The notes beneath the pieces are model-generated. The model did not search any database. It had not been told where the DNA came from and saw only the letters and a list, made by a program, of their open reading frames with translations. A program made the translations under genes and the position numbers. Shown piece by piece: positions 24,698-33,985 of a stretch of DNA of 64,000 nucleotides. The DNA is from Arthrobacter sp. D5-1 (GTDB lineage: Bacteria > Actinomycetota > Actinomycetes > Actinomycetales > Micrococcaceae), in assembly GCF_017357425.1 (NCBI RefSeq), contig NZ_CP014571.1, positions 1,984,001 to 2,048,000 of the forward strand. Reading direction: 5' to 3'. Every line of letters starts with the position of its first letter. Within the stretch, counting starts at the first letter, position 1.

Positions 24698-26722
24698 ATG
24701 CCCGATTTGCCGCCACTGCTCACCATCGTCCTTGAGGAAACCGGACAACTTGACCGCGAGTCCGCCATGTACCGGCGATTGATAGCTGCACGCCTGCGGC
24801 TTGAATCGCATTTCTCGGTCCTTCATGTTGCTGAGCCCTTGACGACGACCGTCATCGCCAGGCTCTGCCGGCAGATCGACAGCAAGTACGTCATCTTCAT
24901 GCGGACTTCCCACCTCTTGTCTGCGAACTACGTGGCCACCCTCTTCGAGTACCTCAAGTCGCGCACGGTCTATCTTGCCGAGCCCGTCATGTACACAGGC
25001 CCCATCCCGAAACATGTGGCCGGAACCAAGCTCGACGACGCGTACCACTACGCCCGCGACACCGACGTCTTTGGCAGTGCCTTCAACACGAGGAGATTGT
25101 CCGACGCACTGGAGGCGCTCGAGGACCTGGATCGCACCGCCATCTACACCAGCTACCGCATGTATTGGTCGATAGCGAAGGTCAGGCCGCTCACCACAGG
25201 TTTCTCTATGGCATCAGATACCAAGGGAGCGATCGGCCTTAAGGTTGCCGCGGAAGCCAACCGTCTGATGCCGGTGATGCCCGTTCACTCCAAAGAAATC
25301 AGGCTGCAGGTCCTGCGCTACGTTGCACTGTTCCTCCGGGGGATCCGGGGGCAAAAGGCGACGTCCATTAAGTTGAACCATCTTCGGGACTTGATCAGCG
25401 GCTTCGAGCTGATGGAGCTTCTGGCCATGGTGGAGCCGCTGCAGCCTTTCGAAGCTGCCTGGATCCGCTGGCTGGTTGACCCGGAAGACGGCAAGCAGTT
25501 CTACAAGCAACTCAGCAACAAAGACGCCTACCTGGTTTTCCGGCACAAGCCTGACGCTGGCGCGAGCGAGGTCCCACTGTATGAGTTGCTGTTCAATGAC
25601 GAGATCCTGAGGATCGGAAAGTGCTATCTGGCACGCAATCTCAGGTCCGGCCATGCCAGGCCCGGCAGCTACAACTTCTACAACCGGCCGATCCGCCCTT
25701 CCTCGACGATCCTCTTTTTCGACCGGCCTCATCAAGCAGACGACAATGCAGAGCATTTGTATGAGTACTTCACAGCAAGGCATCCCGAATTTACCCATGC
25801 GTACTTCGCGATCAACCCCAAGTCGCCCGACTGGGCGCGCCTGGAGGCCAAGGGCTTCAACCTGATTTCTATTTGCACCAAGGATTTCTACGAGAAGTTC
25901 CTCATATCAGACCTTGTGGTGTCCTCGCAGATATACAGCATCAGATACCGCGGAAAATCGTTCGCCAACTCCCGGTTTGTCTACCTCCAGCATGGAATCC
26001 AGCTCAATGACATGTCCGATTGGGTGCTCTCCAAGTACTTTGACGTTTTTGTTGCCACGGGCAGGATCGAAACGGAATACATGAGCAAATTGGCTCCTGT
26101 TGAGACCCTGAACAGTGGATTGCCGCGCTACGAGTCCTTGGCCCGCGACATCCAAGGACAACAACATCTTCTCTTCATGCCCACATGGCGCTTCAACCTG
26201 CACCAGTCCTCGACTGAGCACTTTGTGCAGTCGGGCTACTTCCATGCCATTGACACCTTGCTCTCGGACCCAAGGCTCATCAGGTTCCTTGAGGACACAG
26301 ACCGGATCATGCATGTGAAGCTTCACCCCAACGTGGAAAAACGAGCCGGACAGTTCAGGTTTACCGAACGCATCGTGAAGTCTGATTTGAGCTACCGGGA
26401 AGCGATCTGCGCCGCTGAGCTCGTGGTGACCGACTACAGTTCCGCGGCCCTTGACGCGGCCTTCGTGGGCAAGCCAATTGCGTACTACCACTGGGACGCA
26501 GCCGATTTCTTCAACGACCAGCCCTACGAGAGTCGCATGGACTACAGCGACGACGGACTGGGCCCTGTGTTCAGTGAGCACTCCGAACTGGTGAACCACA
26601 TCGTCCGTGAGGATTTCGCCGTGAGGGATCCCAAGTACATCAGACGCCGTGAGCGCTTCTTTGAGGGAGTGGATCCAGCACGCATCAACGAAAAGATCGT
26701 CGAAAGGATGTTGAGTCTCTGA
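24698..26722 (+). CDS. CDP-glycerol glycerophosphotransferase-family protein
   Basis: 674 residues, likely a polymerase that transfers polyol-phosphate units to build a teichoic-acid-like surface polymer. The C-terminal half (about 340-674) has the TagF/TarF pattern: FVYLQHGIQLND (about 427-438), LFMPTWRF (about 491), HVKLHPN (about 539) and VTDYSSAALDAAFVGKP (about 576-592). The N-terminal half starts like a GT2 glycosyltransferase (LTIVLEE, then VIFMRTSHLL and VYLAEP), but I see no DxD motif, so this domain may be inactive or divergent. No membrane helix. The next gene starts in the TGATG overlap, so translation is coupled. Confidence 0.82.
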   Translation: MPDLPPLLTIVLEETGQLDRESAMYRRLIAARLRLESHFSVLHVAEPLTTTVIARLCRQIDSKYVIFMRTSHLLSANYVATLFEYLKSRTVYLAEPVMYTGPIPKHVAGTKLDDAYHYARDTDVFGSAFNTRRLSDALEALEDLDRTAIYTSYRMYWSIAKVRPLTTGFSMASDTKGAIGLKVAAEANRLMPVMPVHSKEIRLQVLRYVALFLRGIRGQKATSIKLNHLRDLISGFELMELLAMVEPLQPFEAAWIRWLVDPEDGKQFYKQLSNKDAYLVFRHKPDAGASEVPLYELLFNDEILRIGKCYLARNLRSGHARPGSYNFYNRPIRPSSTILFFDRPHQADDNAEHLYEYFTARHPEFTHAYFAINPKSPDWARLEAKGFNLISICTKDFYEKFLISDLVVSSQIYSIRYRGKSFANSRFVYLQHGIQLNDMSDWVLSKYFDVFVATGRIETEYMSKLAPVETLNSGLPRYESLARDIQGQQHLLFMPTWRFNLHQSSTEHFVQSGYFHAIDTLLSDPRLIRFLEDTDRIMHVKLHPNVEKRAGQFRFTERIVKSDLSYREAICAAELVVTDYSSAALDAAFVGKPIAYYHWDAADFFNDQPYESRMDYSDDGLGPVFSEHSELVNHIVREDFAVRDPKYIRRRERFFEGVDPARINEKIVERMLSL

Positions 26723-28593
26723 TGGCGTTGATTCATGGCTTCAAGAAGAGCATCACCAAAGCGGGCCGGGCGGCGGCCTACTCGCCTGCCGGGCTGGAGG
26801 TCGCCAGGGCAGTCCTGGCCTCCCGTGCCGATTCACCCGTGCGGCGCATTATCAAGGCCAAGGGCCTGGAGGGGAGGATCCGCCGTGTTGCCTCCGAAAG
26901 CCTCCCGCAAGGGGTCTACTTCGCGAAGCTGACCTTGGGCAATTGGGAAGCCTGGAAGGGTCAGCAGTTCCGGCTGTTCCAGGACGGGAAGGTGGTCTAT
27001 GGAAACATGGTGGAACCACCGGCCCGTGGGTTCCCTCTTGAATACCGCAACATCATCGTCACCTCGGACGATGTCTCCCGCTTCGCTGTCGATATCGATA
27101 CACCCTATGAGTTGAAGATCGGGCGGGGAGCGTTCACTACGCGACAGCAAGTTTCGTACGATGAGCAGTATGGTGTGGAGCAACACGGGGACGTGTTCTA
27201 CTCCTTGCGCGGGAACACAACAAACCCGAAAAGGATGCTCATCACCTTCCCTGGTTTTGGCCCTTCGACTACGCGGATTTCCTATGCAGTAAGTTACCTC
27301 AAGGACCTCACGGAGACGGACCTGCGGGACACCATGACGGTGTGCTTCCAAGACCGTTACCTGGTGGCCGGTTCCTACATGATGGTGGACAATGCAGGCA
27401 GGCCTCTGGAGAGCCGGGTGGGGGGAGCCATTGAGGGGCTGCGGAGCCGGTTCCACATCGATCGTAAAGAGATGCTCTTCTTCGGTGCATCCAAGGGTGG
27501 TTCCATCGCCATCCACTACGCCATGGACTATCCTGAGGCCGCCTTGCTTCTTGCAGTGCCGCAAATGAACCTGCCGTACTACTTCAGCAAGCCGTTCTTC
27601 AAGGACAACCTCTTGCAAAACCGTGCCTTGCGCGATGTCGGGCAACCAGAGGACCGCCTCCGCCGGTATTTCGCGGAAGGACGCAAAATTGACTACTTCT
27701 ATACGAACTCCGACGAGCTGAGCAATCATTCGCTGATCGAGTTGGCCTCCGACATACCCAATCTCTCGAAGTACCGCATCAATGGCGGACACTCCGACGT
27801 CGCCAGGGCCGCTCTCCCCGCCATGTTGTGCATCATTCGGAGATTTCTCGGCGACCCGGTGGAGGAACAATTCGCGTGCGAAGAGATGCGTACCTTCCGC
27901 CACGACCAGACCCTCCAGGTGCAGGTCAGGATCGATGCGGAAGCTTCCACGGTCACCGGGGCCAACTGGTTCATCGCCGGGAGCTCGGGGAGAACACGGT
28001 TCCTGCAGCTGATGACGGAGCACTCCTATCACTTCGTCAAATACACCGCCGGTGAGCAGAGCCTTTTCCCCGCCTATGACCCCATCGGCCAGCTCTCCCA
28101 GGTGATCGCCATGAAGGCCGATGGGACCACGTGGACCGGCGCCCTGCCGGAGGCTGTGAAACCGGGGACACGGATACCAAAGAAGACCTTGAGCTCCCAG
28201 GCGTTGACACTTCACACAGAAACCACGCAGGACTATGCCGTGCTCGACGGAGATACCTTCGCGCGTTTCCGCTATAGCTGCCGCACACTGGCCCCTGACG
28301 GTGACACCATGGAGATCCATTTCGTTTCCGACCCCGAAGCAGGCATTGCAGACGTCGAGGACAGTTGTACCCGGACGGCGTGCAGGGCTGCAGTCCAAGT
28401 CCTCGATGGCTGGGCCTTGGCGGATATCGCAGCTCTGAGGTTTGTCATCGCTGCCGGAGTCCAGCGCTTGCTGATCGTCGTCCATGGAGACACGCACGCC
28501 GACGCTGCCGAGGCACTGTCCGCCATTGACTGGGAAGACACCAGCGTTGTGCTTACGGACTCCCGGGAGGTGGCCGGTGTCCGACAATACTGA
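26722..28593 (+). CDS. Alpha/beta-hydrolase-like accessory protein (XcbB/CpsF or Asp2 type)
   Basis: 623 residues. The middle section is an alpha/beta-hydrolase core: LITFPGFG (about 173), the nucleophile elbow FFGASKGG (Ser257), then candidate Asp331 (YTNSDE) and His357 (NGGHSD), a complete Ser-Asp-His set. Proteins with this GxSKGG elbow are known as accessory factors of capsule loci (XcbB/CpsF) and of accessory Sec glycoprotein export (Asp2, an acetyl transferase); I cannot choose between them. Residues 1-150 and 390-623 are unrecognised; the latter looks like beta-rich domains. Its start overlaps the preceding stop by one base, and its end overlaps the following start by 17 bases, so the three genes form one operon. 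Confidence 0.65.
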   Translation: MALIHGFKKSITKAGRAAAYSPAGLEVARAVLASRADSPVRRIIKAKGLEGRIRRVASESLPQGVYFAKLTLGNWEAWKGQQFRLFQDGKVVYGNMVEPPARGFPLEYRNIIVTSDDVSRFAVDIDTPYELKIGRGAFTTRQQVSYDEQYGVEQHGDVFYSLRGNTTNPKRMLITFPGFGPSTTRISYAVSYLKDLTETDLRDTMTVCFQDRYLVAGSYMMVDNAGRPLESRVGGAIEGLRSRFHIDRKEMLFFGASKGGSIAIHYAMDYPEAALLLAVPQMNLPYYFSKPFFKDNLLQNRALRDVGQPEDRLRRYFAEGRKIDYFYTNSDELSNHSLIELASDIPNLSKYRINGGHSDVARAALPAMLCIIRRFLGDPVEEQFACEEMRTFRHDQTLQVQVRIDAEASTVTGANWFIAGSSGRTRFLQLMTEHSYHFVKYTAGEQSLFPAYDPIGQLSQVIAMKADGTTWTGALPEAVKPGTRIPKKTLSSQALTLHTETTQDYAVLDGDTFARFRYSCRTLAPDGDTMEIHFVSDPEAGIADVEDSCTRTACRAAVQVLDGWALADIAALRFVIAAGVQRLLIVVHGDTHADAAEALSAIDWEDTSVVLTDSREVAGVRQY

Positions 28594-29434
28594 TTCAAGC
28601 AGAGGTGGCCAGCCCCCGAAGAACCAGATCATCCGCTCTTACGCGGATGTCTCCGCCATTCAAGACAACGTAGTACACCTCAAGGAAACGCCCGGGTCTG
28701 AATTCACCTCATCAAGCGTCGAATTCGCGGGAACTGGAAACGTCCTCTTCATCGAGGATGGAACAAGGCTCCGCAACACAAGGCTCCGCTTCCTGGGGAA
28801 CGACGCCGTGATCCATCTCCGGAAGTCCCATGGGTTCCTCAGGCTGATTGTGACGGTATTCGAAGAGTCGGTCTTCTATTTGGGCCCTGGCGCAACTTTC
28901 ACGGCAGAAGCACGGGTCCTTCCCACTGAACGCAAGCACGTGATCGTGGGCAGCGATGCAATGTTTTCGTCCCGGGTTGCCTTCAGGACGGCTGACCCAC
29001 ACTTGATCTATTCAGTCGAGCATCACCAGCGGGTTAATCCGAGCGAGTCCATTTGGGTGGGGGACCATGTGTGGTTGGGGGAAGACACGCTTCTTCTCAA
29101 GGGAGCCAAGGTCGGTTCCGGCAGCATTCTTGCTGCCCGTGCCCTGATCACAAAGAACGTCCCGTCCAACGCTACAGCCGCGGGCGTGCCCGCAAGGATC
29201 GTGAGTAAAGGGATCTTCTGGACGCGACCATCAGTGCATGGGTACACGGCGGCCCAAACGGAAAAGAGCCTTGTCCATTCGGGGAGTGAGTTCATCTTCG
29301 TCTCCGACGAGCAGGTCATTGACGTTTCCACCTTGGAACGCGGGTTGGACGCTGCTACCTCCGGCATCGGACGGGCCGCCTGGTGCTTCCAATTGGATCA
29401 CCTGGGCGCCCGGAACCGGTTTTACCTGGGATGA
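28577..29434 (+). CDS. Left-handed beta-helix (hexapeptide) acyltransferase
   Basis: 285 residues from the GTG at 28577, chosen because GGGAGG lies about nine bases upstream and the upstream frame extension lies in the preceding gene. Turns of a left-handed parallel beta-helix are seen at about 65-130 and again at SIWVGDHVWLGEDTLLLKG (about 155-173) and AKVGSGSILAARALITKNVP (about 174-193), ending in AAGVPARIV (about 198). This is typical of O-acetyltransferases of polysaccharides. The C-terminal 80 residues (from about 205) are unrecognised. Likely O-acetylates the polymer made with the two preceding genes. Confidence 0.78.
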   Translation: MSDNTDSSRGGQPPKNQIIRSYADVSAIQDNVVHLKETPGSEFTSSSVEFAGTGNVLFIEDGTRLRNTRLRFLGNDAVIHLRKSHGFLRLIVTVFEESVFYLGPGATFTAEARVLPTERKHVIVGSDAMFSSRVAFRTADPHLIYSVEHHQRVNPSESIWVGDHVWLGEDTLLLKGAKVGSGSILAARALITKNVPSNATAAGVPARIVSKGIFWTRPSVHGYTAAQTEKSLVHSGSEFIFVSDEQVIDVSTLERGLDAATSGIGRAAWCFQLDHLGARNRFYLG

Positions 29435-29439
29435 GACCA

Positions 29440-29475
29440 CTCAGCCGCGCCGCCTGGTGGGGCGGCGCGGCTGAG
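29440..29475. terminator. Hairpin between the glycopolymer cluster and lipA
   Basis: Perfect 15-bp arms at 29440-29454 and 29461-29475 around a six-base loop, GC-rich, starting six bases after the acyltransferase stop and ending inside the 3' end of lipA. No T-run on either strand, so termination may be factor-assisted. Confidence 0.5.
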
Positions 29476-29486
29476 GATGGGCTTGC

Positions 29487-30506
29487 CTACTTGTGGGCGG
29501 CGAGGATGGTGGAGGCTTCCTGGCGGGTGGTGCCGGAGTCCTGGATACCCTCGGCAATGTGGGCGAGGTGGGCGGGGATGTCCCGGCCCTTCTTCCGCAT
29601 CGCGGTGGCCCAGAGGCGCCCGGCCCGGTACGAGGACCGCACCAACGGACCCGACATCACACCAAGGAACCCGATCTCCTCGGCCTCGTGCTGGAGATCC
29701 ACGAACTCCTGCGGCTTGACCCACCGGTCCACCGGCAAGTGCCGCTCGGACGGGCGCAGGTACTGGGTGATCGTGATCAAATCACACCCGGCCGCGTGCA
29801 AGTCACGCAGGGCCTCGGAGATTTCCTCCCGGGTCTCGCCCATGCCCAGGATCAGGTTGGACTTGGTCACCATGCCCAAATCACGGCCCTGCGTGATGAC
29901 ATCAAGGGACCGCTCGTACCGGAACGCCGGACGGATCCGCTTGAAAATCCTCGGCACGGTCTCGACGTTGTGCGCGAACACCTCGGGCTTGGAATCACAG
30001 ATCGCCGCGATGTGCTCCGGCTTGCCGGAGAAATCCGGGATCAGCAACTCCACCCCGGTGCCCGGGTTCAGTTCGTGGATCTTCCGGACCGTTTCGGCGT
30101 ACAACCACACACCCTCATCGGCCAGGTCATCACGGGCCACACCGGTGACGGTGGCGTAGCGCAACTGCATCGCCTGCACCGATCGGGCCACCTTGGTGGG
30201 TTCGAACATGTCCACAGGGGACGGCTTGCCGGTATCGATCTGGCAGAAATCACACCGCCGGGTGCACTCGGACCCGCCGATCAGGAACGTCGCTTCCTTG
30301 TCTTCCCAGCACTCAAAAATGTTCGGGCAGCCGGCCTCTTCACACACAGTGTGCAGGCCTTCCTTCTTCACCAGGTTCTTGAGCTGGACGAACTCAGGAC
30401 CCATCTGGACCTTGGCCTTGATCCACTCGGGCTTGCGTTCAACCGGGACCGCCGAGTTACGCTGCTCAACGCGCAGCAACTTACGGCCTTCAGGTGCCAG
30501 GGTCAC
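29487..30506 (-). CDS. lipA: Lipoyl synthase
   Basis: Radical-SAM enzyme that inserts two sulfurs into octanoyl chains to make the lipoyl cofactor. 339 residues. The auxiliary cluster Cys are in [15 protein letters not shown] (about 57-71) and the SAM cluster in [11 protein letters not shown] (CxxxCxxC, about 83-93). A conserved C-terminal SSYRAGRLW region (about 298) supplies the Ser ligand of the auxiliary cluster. The start overlaps the lipB stop by four bases, so lipB-lipA are coupled. The partners that need lipoyl groups here include the E2 encoded at 38738-40513. Confidence 0.97.
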   Translation of the reverse strand: MTLAPEGRKLLRVEQRNSAVPVERKPEWIKAKVQMGPEFVQLKNLVKKEGLHTVCEEAGCPNIFECWEDKEATFLIGGSECTRRCDFCQIDTGKPSPVDMFEPTKVARSVQAMQLRYATVTGVARDDLADEGVWLYAETVRKIHELNPGTGVELLIPDFSGKPEHIAAICDSKPEVFAHNVETVPRIFKRIRPAFRYERSLDVITQGRDLGMVTKSNLILGMGETREEISEALRDLHAAGCDLITITQYLRPSERHLPVDRWVKPQEFVDLQHEAEEIGFLGVMSGPLVRSSYRAGRLWATAMRKKGRDIPAHLAHIAEGIQDSGTTRQEASTILAAHK

Positions 30507-31171
30507 TGGAGTGCTCCTTCGTGGGTGGAAATGAGTGCTTCTTCATGCTTGCGGAATTCTTCCACGAAGCGGTCAACGATGTCGGCCGGGTTGATGGTCC
30601 GGCCGGCTTCCAGCGACATGGTGGTGACACTGGCGTCGGTAATTCCACAGGCAATGATCTGTGCGTAAGGCGCCAAGTCATTGCTGCAGTTGATGGCGAC
30701 ACCATGCATGGTGACGCCGTCCAGGACGCGGATACCGATAGCGGCAATTTTGCGGTCCGGACCTTTTTCATCGGCAAGCAGCCAGACGCCGGCCCGGCCT
30801 TTCACAGTCACGGCGTTGATGCCGTAGTCCGACATCACGGCAATCATGATGGCTTCGAGCCGTTCCACATAGTCGCGGATACCGGCGCGGTTCTTGAGTT
30901 TGAGGATGGGATAGGCGATCAGCTGTCCTGGACCATGCCAGGTCAACTTTCCACCGCGGTCCACGGGAACGACGGGTGTCCCGTCAAAGGGTCGTTCGTG
31001 ATCTTCCGTGAGTTTGCCGGCCGTATAGACGGCAGCGTGCTCCAGGAGCAAAACGGTGCTGTTCTTCTCGCCCGCAACAACTTTGTTGTGGATCTCGCGC
31101 TGCAGGTCCCAGCCCTGCATGTAGTCCACGAAATCAGGGGCAAGACCCAGTTGTGAAAACTCAAGAGTCAT
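30503..31171 (-). CDS. lipB: Octanoyl-[acyl carrier protein]-protein octanoyltransferase
   Basis: Transfers octanoate from ACP to the lipoyl domains; first step of lipoylation. 222 residues from ATG 31171. Motifs: [18 protein letters not shown] (about 73-90), the catalytic Lys in [10 protein letters not shown] (about 141) and Cys in [10 protein letters not shown] (about 163). The start at 31171 is supported by a TAAGCT box seven bases upstream; an upstream in-frame start would add 22 residues lacking similarity. The gene runs into lipA with a four-base overlap. Confidence 0.95.
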   Translation of the reverse strand: MTLEFSQLGLAPDFVDYMQGWDLQREIHNKVVAGEKNSTVLLLEHAAVYTAGKLTEDHERPFDGTPVVPVDRGGKLTWHGPGQLIAYPILKLKNRAGIRDYVERLEAIMIAVMSDYGINAVTVKGRAGVWLLADEKGPDRKIAAIGIRVLDGVTMHGVAINCSNDLAPYAQIIACGITDASVTTMSLEAGRTINPADIVDRFVEEFRKHEEALISTHEGALQ

Positions 31172-31184
31172 GGGTTCAAGCTTA
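31172..31184 (-). promoter_or_regulatory. Leaderless-type promoter of lipB-lipA
   Basis: TAAGCT (31184-31179) on the minus strand is followed by seven bases and the lipB ATG at 31171. Confidence 0.5.
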
Positions 31185-31308
31185 GACCCAGCGGCAGACT
31201 GTCCATGATTTTGTGGCGAACCTCTCAGTCGCATCACGTGCTGTTGGTGCCAGGGAGTGATCTGTTTGCGACCTGTGGATAACTTCTGCGGAAAATTCCG
31301 TATTCCGG

Positions 31309-31320
31309 TAGATCTTGTCT
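31309..31320 (+). promoter_or_regulatory. Leaderless-type promoter of the protein kinase gene
   Basis: TAGATC (31309-31314), six bases, then ATG 31321. The -10 is less perfect than in the other cases (final C). Confidence 0.4.
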
Positions 31321-32985
31321 ATGGAAACTCTGGATCCGCCCGCCGCCGTCACGCCGTCCGCTCCGGGCTATGTGACATCCCGCATGTTGGGCCAAGGCAG
31401 TACTTCTACTGTATGGCTGGTCACCAGGAGCAGCGATGGGGCGCGGTTCGCCATTAAATGCGCCAGTCCCGGAGCCCAGATGGCGCAATCCAAGGTTCTT
31501 GAGGAAGCCTCGAGGGAGGTCAAGGTCCTGTCCGGCCTGAAACACCAGCACCTGGTTCGGGTTCACGACGTCGTTCCGCTTGAAGGCGACTGCGTGGGGA
31601 CACTGGGCATCGTCATGGACTACGCGGCGGGTGGCTCGCTGGCCAACCTGATGGCAGGGCGGGGAAGGCTCCATGTAGGCGAAGCTGTCACCATTCTGAC
31701 CCCTCTTGCCCAGGCCTTGGGCTACCTCCATGCCAATGGCACCGTGCATGGTGACGTGGCGCCTGGAAATATCCTCTTCACTGCCGAGGGGAAGCCACTG
31801 CTCGCGGACCTGGGCATTGCCTCCGTGGTGGGAGGTGGCCGGCCAAACCTTGAGGCTGGAACACCCGGCTTCACGTCGCCGGGTGGCGCAGTTGCCGCCG
31901 GCAGTGGGACCGACGCATTGCAGGAACTCCAGCCGGCGCGTGATGTCTATTCCCTTGCCGCCGTCGGGTGGTACTGCCTGACGGGGGCGGCTCCGGAGAC
32001 CACTCAACACCGGCCGCCGTTGTCTGTGCTGGTTCCGGATGTTCCGAGGTCGTTGGTGGCCGCCTTGGAGGCTGCGCTGGATGTCGATGCGTCGGTGCGG
32101 CCTGCTGCCAGGGAACTGGCCATGGCGATTTTCAGGAGCGCGGCGCCTGAGCCGGTGGACTTGTCCGGCGCCGTACATTCCTCCGTCATTCCTGACCTGC
32201 TGACCCGCCGCCAGGCCTTGGGGCGTCCCGCACGGCGCATGCCCCGATGGTTTGGATCATGGCGGAGTTTCCTTCCGCTTGGACTACAGCCTGGACTTCG
32301 TCCGGAGGGCCGGCGGCCCCAACGTCGTGGCCTCTGGGCCAGGGTCAGGGTCCTTGCGGCCGTACTGACTACCGGGTTGCTGCTCGGCATCGCGGCATGG
32401 ATACTGTGGCCGCAGAACCCGCAGCATCAAAGCCTGGAGTTATCTGCGCAGCCGCAGCAAGCAGCGGCGGAGACCTTGAATCCGGCCCCAGGGCCAGGAA
32501 CCACGGTGTCCGCCGGTCTGCCGGAAGAACTGGCCGAAGGACTCCACGCCGAAGATCCGGCAGTGGCCGTTGCCACGCTGGCATCCGTGCGCGACATTGC
32601 ACTGGGGCAGGGAAGACCTGAGTTATTGGCTTTGGTCAATGCCGCTGGATCACCCGCGGAAGCCTCTGACCAGCTGCTGGCGGACCACCTGCGGAAAACC
32701 GGAACGATGTACGCCGGATTCTCGACGACGTTATCCGCGGATGGCGTGTCCGAACCCGGGGAGGCCGGCGACGCCGTGGTCACGGTGACTGTCGCGACAT
32801 CCGGCTATGAAGAACGTGATGCCTCAGGAGCCAAAGCCCGGCCACAGCCTGCCGGCCCGCCGCAGAAGCTTCGCGTTCACGTCGTTCGCGCTGACGGGCG
32901 ATGGTGGATTTCAGAAATCCTCGCTCCAAGCACCGGCAAGGAAAGCGACACCCTGGACCACACTGGTCCAGCGACCAACGGCTGA
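31321..32985 (+). CDS. Membrane serine/threonine protein kinase
   Basis: 554 residues from ATG 31321. Kinase domain (about 20-270): Gly loop GQGSTSTVWLV (about 24), ATP-binding Lys in FAIKCA (about 46), catalytic loop HGDVAPGN (Asp present, about 142-149), ADLGIAS in place of DFG (about 163), and EAGTPGFTSPG in the activation segment. The Lys two residues after the catalytic Asp is Ala. A juxtamembrane basic region leads to one transmembrane helix (about 343-365), then an extracellular part of about 190 residues with no PASTA repeats. The ligand is unknown. It faces away from lipB and toward the epimerase gene. Confidence 0.85.
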   Translation: METLDPPAAVTPSAPGYVTSRMLGQGSTSTVWLVTRSSDGARFAIKCASPGAQMAQSKVLEEASREVKVLSGLKHQHLVRVHDVVPLEGDCVGTLGIVMDYAAGGSLANLMAGRGRLHVGEAVTILTPLAQALGYLHANGTVHGDVAPGNILFTAEGKPLLADLGIASVVGGGRPNLEAGTPGFTSPGGAVAAGSGTDALQELQPARDVYSLAAVGWYCLTGAAPETTQHRPPLSVLVPDVPRSLVAALEAALDVDASVRPAARELAMAIFRSAAPEPVDLSGAVHSSVIPDLLTRRQALGRPARRMPRWFGSWRSFLPLGLQPGLRPEGRRPQRRGLWARVRVLAAVLTTGLLLGIAAWILWPQNPQHQSLELSAQPQQAAAETLNPAPGPGTTVSAGLPEELAEGLHAEDPAVAVATLASVRDIALGQGRPELLALVNAAGSPAEASDQLLADHLRKTGTMYAGFSTTLSADGVSEPGEAGDAVVTVTVATSGYEERDASGAKARPQPAGPPQKLRVHVVRADGRWWISEILAPSTGKESDTLDHTGPATNG

Positions 32986-33000
32986 CGGACAACCGCCCGG

Positions 33001-33900
33001 TCAGCGTGCCCTGTCCTTGGTCAACCAGGCCATGGCGTCAGATAAGGATGGGTGCTCCCACGTGAAACCAGCGTCCGACAGCCGGGCAGGCTCCATTCTC
33101 TGGTTGGCTAGAACCAGCTCATCGGCAAGCCGCCCCAGCACCAACCGCAAAGCGGGACGGGGGACACGTAAGAAGGCTGGCCGGTGGAAGGCTTTGGCCA
33201 GGGCGGCGACGATCGTGTTGACGTCTGCGCTTTCCGGGGCGCAAACATTCACCGCGCCATCAATGTCAGTTCTCAGAAGATGCGCCAATGCAGCCACTTC
33301 ATCGGCCAATGTGATCCAAGGCCAGTACTGCCGCCCGTTTCCAAACGGCCCGCCCAGCCCGATCCTCAGCAAAGGGAGGAGGGGTCCAAGCGCGCCCCCT
33401 GAGGTGCTGAGTACTACGCCGGTCCGTGGAGTCACTACCCGCACACCAGATGGTGCGGTCCGGGCTGTTCGTTCCCATTCGACGCACAAGTTTCCCAGCA
33501 CGCCATGGCCTGGCCCCGAATCCTCCCGCAGAAGGCCCTCGCGTGAGGCACCGTAGTATCCGGAGGCGGATTGGCTGATGAAGGTGGCCGGTGGTGTGCC
33601 GAGCCTTCCCATGGCGTCGGTCAGGGTCCTGGTAGCTTCGAGCCGGGAATCCCGGAGTTCCCGGATGCGCTTCTTGGTCCACGGGCGGTCCCCGATTCCG
33701 GCTCCGGAAAGGTTGATGACGGCCTCCGCCGTGTCCAGGACGGCTTCGTCGAGTTGCCCCGCGGCCGGGTTCCACGTCCATTCACCGGGGTCCTTGGCGG
33801 GCCTCCGCACCAACCGGATGACCTCATGGCCGTGGCCGGCCAGGTGCTCCGATAAAGCCGTTCCGATCATTCCTGACGCTCCGGACATCACGATTCTCAT
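33001..33900 (-). CDS. TIGR01777-family epimerase (SDR superfamily)
   Basis: 299 residues from ATG 33900. The NAD(P)-binding loop MSGASGMIGTALSEHL is at residues 5-20, with EAVINLSGAGIGDRPW (about 80) and the C-terminal GRLADELVLANQRMEP (about 260) typical of this extended SDR subfamily, YfcH type. The substrate is not known. In M. tuberculosis the corresponding gene (Rv2216, from memory) is next to lipB, so it is probably a core gene here, separated by the kinase. The start at 33900 gives the conserved N-terminus; an upstream in-frame start would add five residues. Confidence 0.9.
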   Translation of the reverse strand: MRIVMSGASGMIGTALSEHLAGHGHEVIRLVRRPAKDPGEWTWNPAAGQLDEAVLDTAEAVINLSGAGIGDRPWTKKRIRELRDSRLEATRTLTDAMGRLGTPPATFISQSASGYYGASREGLLREDSGPGHGVLGNLCVEWERTARTAPSGVRVVTPRTGVVLSTSGGALGPLLPLLRIGLGGPFGNGRQYWPWITLADEVAALAHLLRTDIDGAVNVCAPESADVNTIVAALAKAFHRPAFLRVPRPALRLVLGRLADELVLANQRMEPARLSDAGFTWEHPSLSDAMAWLTKDRAR

Positions 33901-33973
33901 GACCCATCTCACCATGGGAAACGTGTATGGCGGAAACGCCTGTCGGTGCCGCTGAGGCTGGGCGCCTCTTGAC

Positions 33974-33985
33974 TATGATCGAACA
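33974..33985 (+). promoter_or_regulatory. Leaderless-type promoter of the tricorn protease gene
   Basis: TATGAT (33974-33979), six bases, then ATG 33986. The best example of this pattern in the window. Confidence 0.6.

Noticed and set aside
26833..28632. 600-codon minus-strand open frame over the hydrolase-like gene.
   Set aside because: Shadow of a real gene in high-GC DNA; no domain, no ribosome site, and the plus-strand gene has clear motifs and coupled starts.
31274..31282. TGTGGATAA, a perfect DnaA box on the minus strand.
   Set aside because: It is a single copy with no cluster, no AT-rich element and no replication genes at this point; chance occurrence is likely.
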